A stretch of 64,000 nt of DNA, from contig OX377205.1 of NCBI GenBank assembly GCA_947396885.1, positions 26,089,407-26,153,406 on the forward strand, written 5' to 3'. The translations under genes were made by a program, and so were the position numbers. Numbering within the stretch: the stretch's first letter is position 1; each line of letters opens with the position of its first letter. The notes beneath the pieces were generated by a model. It did not search any database and was not told the origin of the DNA. It saw nothing but the letters and a program-made list of their open reading frames with translations. This document shows positions 60,401 to 64,000 of this stretch, piece after piece. The DNA comes from Heligmosomoides polygyrus polygyrus. Its lineage: Eukaryota; Nematoda; Chromadorea; Rhabditida; Heligmosomidae.

Positions 60401-62885
60401 AAGGCATTTTCATACGAAAATGATTTCTTCTCGTTTACGATTTTTCCTCAGTTATTATTAGCAAAGCATGGCGAGTGTAGTGAGGTACTGAGTAAAGGAG
60501 TGAGGCGTTTTTAATGACACTAACTTTAGAACAACTACATAGCATGTAGAACTGTAATGAATCACTTGAGAAAAATCGAAACGTGGTCATTCACTTGATT
60601 CAAAGTCAATGACCACATTTCGATTTCGATGATTTTCCATAACGCTAGATTGATTGCCCTATGAGTGTATGAATCTTTCAAACCTATCTATGTTCCAACG
60701 ATCTTACTTCTTGTTCATCACGTCCTTCTTTTGAGATAACTTTTTTGTAGACATTTTTTAGTAGTCTCCACGAATTATTTGTTATTCGCATGGATTTTAC
60801 GTATAAACAAATAAATATATTATTTATTTATTTATTCAGGAGTGCCGACATCGACACACAATGAAATCAATAAAATTAATCTAAAAGTGAAGCCAAGACA
60901 AAATGAATGAAAGACAAAGAAAGGATAGTATCGAAACTAAGGTAACGATACCACGAACAAAAATGAATTAAATAATAAACTCAGCGACATGCATTTTAAA
61001 CGTAAGTACGTAACTCAATGAGAAATAAATAGAAATAGGTAGTGAACCTATAACATTCGTCCTACTCAGATTTACAAGCTGCCTTCGGAGGTCACTATAT
61101 AGGAGAGTACGTATTCAAACGAGTATTGCTGGCGAACGCGCGGCGCATACTCTAATCAGTGAGAACCGTTGTTGTTCATTGCACTACACGCGTGCCTGAC
61201 AAATTCCCGACAAGTCTTTTTTCAACATCTGCTTGTCAGCTGACACATTATAGGGCTCATCAATCACTCCTCGCGATGAAGAATGTTGTACTATGGACAT
61301 CGTTCATCGAGCGTCTGATTTACACTGTCGAGTAGCAGCTTTGCAAGATATTTTTGGGAACGAGAAAAGAGGGTGTTGGAATTGATATCTAGGGGACGTG
61401 TGCTCTAGTATAGATTTCATTGAGATTTTGACTGCTTTTTTATGAAGTGTCCATATCATTGGTCGGAAGAAAAAGTCTCCGTGAGATCTTTTTTATTCCA
61501 AAAATCCACAGTTTTATACTAGGACTACGAACCCAACCAGCTATACGTTGTCGCCATAATCGTCTAAAGCAGGCGTTCCTCGACCAGGCGGTTTTCGATT
61601 GCTTTGGTCCAGAACTGCTGCAGCTGCAAGCCGGAAATTTTGCCGAATTCATTTCGGAGTTAATCCCTTTCTTTGAAATTCTCCTCCCGAAAATGGTTCA
61701 TCAAAGCGCGAAAGACAGTTAAAAGGAGCCAAGTCGAGAGAATATCGAGCTCCAGCTCCGAGTTCGGCAAACCTCTGTCGGCTTGGCTTTGGACTTGGGA
61801 CGACTGCTGCCATGAAGTAGATAGGCCTTTTTTCTTCACTTCCTACACTTTAGGCGAACGGGGGCACAACTTCTGAAGGTCGGAAGCGTGCGGTTGGGCC
61901 CTCCGTTTCGTGCCAAGAGAAAGTAGCTGAAGGTAGTAGAGCATTCATTTGCTAACTTTTGGTCTCCTTTGGATAGCCTTGTTACAGCATTGCGTATGGT
62001 TGACATAGAGAAACCGATTGTAGTCCCCAGTATCAATGCTCCATATCGTTGAGGACGTCCTTCCCGTGAGACAACGACTGATCCTGAACGCACTATCCAT
62101 ATCGGTCCAAATTGATTGAAATTCAAAAAAGTCATTGTTTGGGACAAATGTGGATTGATGCTGCTTCCAAGATATTCTGTAGAAGTAAATAGAATGTGTG
62201 GCCCATGTTAAGCAGGAATTTATTGACGTCGTCCTTTGTGTCTATTAGCCTTCTTTGCGAATGCCGATGCTTTTGGTTATAAAACTGGCTTCGTTTTTAC
62301 CTAAGAGCTGTAGCTAAACTCAGTCATAATTTTTAGCGCATACCGATTCGCGGAGGCTCCTCAGATTTCCATTGAAATTTGCGTATTCTTCTAAACTAGC
62401 TTTAGCCGGGACATTGAAACTTTCGGAATACAACACGATTTTTGATGGAATAAGATAATTTGAGGCAGTAGGTGACATTTGAGATTTATCCCAGTCGAGA
62501 GAGGGCAGCACTACTGCGACAGTTGCGTCCTGCACCCCACAACACGCCACCACACTATATGTTCGTACGAGGGCGATCGTATCACTTGCTAGTAGCTGAA
62601 GTTGTGGGACAAATTCAAGCGATGAAATGGAGGGTAGAAACGCTACATGCCCGGCTCCCTCTGACCAGGGTGGATCCGATGTCTGCAGTTTAGTATGATT
62701 ATGGCCCGCGCAACTATTGTCTGCATATTTCCTACGTCAGGACAGTGAAGTAGTGAAAATAACACTCCTGAAAATAGTGCTGCTGGCCCTGATTTCATTG
62801 CGCCATGTTTCAGGTACACAGCTTGCAATGCCAACTGCACTCGAAGACCGCTCCTCATGAATCGGACATGATCAAAAAGAAGCTG
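51461..62885 (+). CDS. gopc-1: GOPC/PIST orthologue (Golgi PDZ and coiled-coil protein), first four exons
   Basis: Exons 51461-51571, 55561-55671, 56356-56442 and 62814-62885, all phase 0, encode 127 residues with no stop; the gene continues beyond the window. [20 protein letters not shown] followed by [20 protein letters not shown] matches the start of animal GOPC (also PIST, CAL, FIG), and [11 protein letters not shown] matches its next conserved block. The third exon ([20 protein letters not shown]) is a charged coiled coil. In animals GOPC is a Golgi-peripheral adaptor; its coiled coil binds small GTPase and SNARE partners and its C-terminal PDZ domain sorts membrane proteins. The PDZ exons are not in this window. 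Acceptors are TTTCAG or TTCAAG; donors are GTAAGA, GTCAGT, GTAATT and GTACGT. Intron 1 is 4.0 kb and intron 3 is 6.4 kb, both full of transposons. Confidence 0.92.
51572..52731. other. GOPC intron 1, first part
   Basis: No repeat I recognise in this part of the intron. The frames crossing the exon 1 donor are read-through. Confidence 0.5.
52744..52965 (+). mobile_element. Hairpin retroposon with hammerhead-like core
   Basis: A 222-bp element flanked by AAAGATACTAAC at 52732-52743 and 52966-52977, a 12-bp target duplication of retrotransposon type. Its halves are inverted: CAGGTGGAACTTTTATTGGC with TGACGTCTCGACCGTCTCGT pairs with the segment near 52876-52925. The right half reads CTGAAGA, then a CGAC-loop-GTCG stem, then GAAA, the order of a hammerhead ribozyme core. 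GTGCC before and GGCAC after could form stem I. Such motifs occur in Penelope-like element ends; that origin is inference. A related half lies at 22300. Confidence 0.6.
53045..55023. mobile_element. Nested inverted-repeat (foldback) complex with mariner-type ends
   Basis: Outer arms: TTGGTTGTTCCATAAGTCCC at 53045 pairs with the end near 55023. The match continues inward to about 53500 on the left and down to about 54730 on the right, interrupted on the left by a MITE. A second pair is 53465-53660 with 54080-54265 (GCGAAATAGCGC, AAGGCCTTGCGAAATAG). A third is about 54245-54480 with 54550-54770 around a central loop near 54515. The outer ends resemble mariner repeats and a TA is near each end, but no transposase is present. 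The centre (53660-54080) is unusually GC-rich with C runs. Confidence 0.75.
53265..53441. mobile_element. PIF/Harbinger-type MITE
   Basis: 177 bp, flanked by TTA at 53262-53264 and 53442-53444. The ends GGGGTCGTTTATTGTGCGCG and CGCGCACACTAAACGATCCC are inverted repeats. A TTA duplication with GGG ends is the Harbinger pattern. Inside are two tandem CGTCGCTCGATCAA...CACATGCATC units and CGCGTCGCG runs. It lies in the left outer arm of the foldback complex. Confidence 0.72.
55024..55560. other. GOPC intron 1, last part
   Basis: An AT microsatellite (ATTATT/TATATAA) spans about 55240-55300. Nothing else recognised before the exon 2 acceptor. Confidence 0.5.
55672..56355. other. GOPC intron 2
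   Basis: 684 bp, ordinary intron sequence with no recognised repeat; acceptor TATTTTCAAG. Confidence 0.6.
56630..56735 (-). repeat. SINE fragment
   Basis: GACTTTAGCTGGCCATCCAA and ATCATTCCCAGACAAGCCTG align to the SINE middle. Followed by an ATT microsatellite at 56735-56772. Confidence 0.5.
56775..57840 (-). mobile_element. Mariner transposon, decayed
   Basis: Minus-strand frames from 57779 downward spell a mariner transposase in pieces: [35 protein letters not shown], then [37 protein letters not shown] (second catalytic Asp kept, next residue changed) and [17 protein letters not shown] near the C-terminus at 56860. Several frameshifts and stops make it inactive. The plus-strand end GAGTGTCCCAAACGGAGTCT at 56774 looks like a terminal repeat; the other end is not found, so the right boundary is approximate. 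Located in GOPC intron 3. Confidence 0.8.
57841..58224. other. GOPC intron 3 sequence, no gene seen
   Basis: AT-rich; nothing recognised. Confidence 0.5.
58225..58315 (-). repeat. SINE fragment, old
   Basis: GGAGGAATAGAAAGCTTAGA and GACCGATCCAAGATCCCTCA resemble the same part of the diverged copy at 50320-50370. Confidence 0.4.
58316..59764. other. GOPC intron 3 sequence, no gene seen
   Basis: Only short frames. A small repeated ...AAAATTGCGAGCT unit lies at about 59270-59300. Confidence 0.45.
59765..60180 (+). mobile_element. hAT-like MITE, third diverged copy
   Basis: Same order as the astacin-intron copies: ATTTATCCTAGCCCGGGG end, GCGGTTGTAAACGG, TTCCTCACTATGATGGATCT, GGTTATAAAATGTCAGGTGG, TTTGCTTGTTCGTTGGTTTC, and CCCCGGACTAGGATAGATCC end. 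The target duplication is no longer recognisable. Lies in GOPC intron 3. Confidence 0.75.
60573..60626. repeat. 19-bp stem hairpin
   Basis: AAATCGAAACGTGGTCATT (60573-60591) pairs with 60608-60626 with one mismatch around a 16-base loop. Origin unknown; it may be a small inverted-repeat relic. Confidence 0.55.
60812..61050 (-). repeat. Possible CR1-like LINE 3' end
   Basis: TTATTTATTTATTTATTC is followed by A-rich sequence resembling in style, not in clear alignment, the 3' UTR next to the tail of the intact CR1 element. Weak. Confidence 0.3.
61440..62150 (-). pseudogene. Possible Tc1/mariner transposase relic
   Basis: A minus-strand frame (62147-61836) includes [18 protein letters not shown], reminiscent of a transposase helix-turn-helix, and further frames continue to 61440. 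No catalytic box is identifiable and ends are not found. Confidence 0.35.
62165..62250 (+). repeat. SINE 3' fragment
   Basis: ATATTCTGTAGAAGTAAATA, GAATGTGTGGCCCATG and GACGTCGTCCTTTGTGTCTA follow the family's 3' end with many changes. Confidence 0.5.
62251..62813. other. GOPC intron 3, last part
   Basis: No recognised repeat; ends in the CATGTTTCAG acceptor of exon 4. Confidence 0.5.
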
Positions 62886-63121
62886 GTACGTCGTTAAAAT
62901 CATTTGTTCGGTTCGTTAAATTTATGGCTTCCCGATGGCGATGCTCGGCGGTGTATTGAAGAATGAAGAGTCATGGCCGAGCAATAGAAGGGGAAAGCAG
63001 TGGAGAGTTTGGTATGAGTAATTTGATCATTTGGGCAGAAGGCTTACCAGAATGAGACCACCATCTTAAAAAGTCTTTCTACACACGAGACCAGGTTTTT
63101 TAGTCCTATTCTATTCTAAAC

Positions 63122-63860
63122 TACAAGGTGTTCCAAACAATCTCATGAAGGTTTGACGTTTTTCAGCGCAAACGTATGGATCCGCAGCATGACGGCAACA
63201 GCGCCATATCTTCAGCGTGTCTTTTTGTCCCAACTATAATTTTTCAAGTTGGATTTTGCACCAGTTACGGTTTTTTCAAGATGTTGAACCACCGCGCTCC
63301 GATTTTGGAGCTTCATCGTCGAGGAAAGCGCTAACGCGACATCGTTCACCTGCTCACTTGAGCTCTACAGCAATGCCCATGGTTTGGGGCGGAATCTGCA
63401 CCAACTGAATGGATTTTGGTTTGTTGTGGAAGAAGGATTAAAATTATTCAAGATGCGTGTCGTCGGGACATCCTCAAGACCGTGGTACTTCCTTGGGACA
63501 GCAGCACTTCGACAATGCGCAGTGGACGTTTCAACAAGACTCAGCTTCTGCAAGTAGGGTGAACATAAGCGTCGTACAAGGCCAGATTCCGTACTTCATT
63601 ACGTTTGCGGAATGGCCACCGAACTCCCGGAGTCTGATTCCGACCGTCCACAACGTGTGGTCCATTTTGGAGGTCGGGGTCTGTGCCAAGCGCTACCAAA
63701 GTCTGGTGTTCCTGAAGCGTTTGGACCTCTGTATTCGCTTCCAGGGGAGGGGAGAGGAATACTTCGAATTCGGAATGTAGTGTTGCCTAGTGTCGCTATT
63801 ATTAATGAGTCGTTCTGTTAAGTTGTTAGTTGTTTCATAGTTATAATAGAAAAACCTCTC
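63122..63860 (+). mobile_element. Tc1/mariner-type transposon, internally deleted
   Basis: The left end AAGGTGTTCCAAACAATCTC looks like a terminal repeat. Plus-strand frames give LNHRAPILELHRRGK (start of the helix-turn-helix), then jump directly to MVWGGIC, and after a break QHFDNAQWTFQQDSASASR, FAEWPPNSRS and VWSILEVGVCAKRYQSLVFL. The segment between the DNA-binding region and MVWGGIC is missing and the DLNP box is mutated, so it is inactive. Lies in the GOPC intron after exon 4. Confidence 0.75.
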
Positions 63861-64000
63861 TCTCGTTTTAATACCCTTTCTGTATTTTGACGTACATGTG
63901 ACAGAGACATGTAACCTGAGTCTCCTTGGCGTTAAGGCTTTGCAATTTCAATTTTTTTGCATTTTTGTACATAGTGTGGAGCTGCCAACCTGTCTGTGGC
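63861..64000. other. GOPC intron, window end
   Basis: No exon recognised; the next GOPC exon is expected beyond the window. Confidence 0.4.

Overview
The window looks like a piece of a nematode genome, most likely a strongylid (hookworm-type) parasite. The reasons are compact introns with TTTCAG-type acceptors, a TTTCAG acceptor one base before a start codon (the layout of a spliced-leader site), an astacin metalloprotease gene without extra domains, and dense RTE, CR1-like and mariner-type transposons. The genus is inference. Only two host loci are convincing: an astacin gene pair at the left edge and the 5' half of a GOPC/PIST orthologue at the right edge. Almost everything between them that can be recognised is transposon-derived.

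Layout. 1-6118 is a very large imperfect palindrome with a 200-N gap at 3740-3939. Its arms carry two head-to-head copies of an astacin zinc metalloprotease gene. The right copy (exons up to 7246) is complete except that exon 1 falls in the gap. The left copy runs off the window before its zinc-site exon. Each copy carries the same small DNA transposon with an 8-bp target duplication at the same site, so the transposon was there before the duplication. 7848-10530 is a DNA element with long inverted repeats and TA target sites, inserted into a SINE. 11385-12250 is a broken mariner. 12.3-25 kb holds no gene I can support, only SINEs, CR1 and RTE fragments and an AT-rich repeat that recurs at 34.1-35.0 kb.

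25018-28452 is a full-length RTE retrotransposon (minus strand) that split a SINE. 28.95-33.2 kb is a CR1-like LINE with two overlapping open frames, apparently intact. 37.97-40.05 kb is a decayed CR1-like LINE with a SINE inserted at its catalytic motif. 41669-44711 is a second RTE, 5'-truncated but with an intact frame, flanked by a 14-bp target duplication. 45.3-46.3 kb is another CR1 remnant, and 46.7-50.4 kb holds four SINE copies.

51461 to beyond the right edge is the GOPC orthologue: four visible phase-0 exons encode the coiled-coil N-terminus. Its introns are packed with transposons: a 222-bp hairpin retroposon with a hammerhead-like core, a Harbinger-type MITE inside a set of nested inverted repeats, two mariner/Tc1 relics, SINE scraps and a third copy of the MITE from the astacin palindrome.

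The most notable signals are the astacin palindrome, an abundant tRNA-derived SINE family (about 14 copies or fragments) that serves as landing site for other elements, and the hairpin retroposon. I saw no complete novel multi-gene system.
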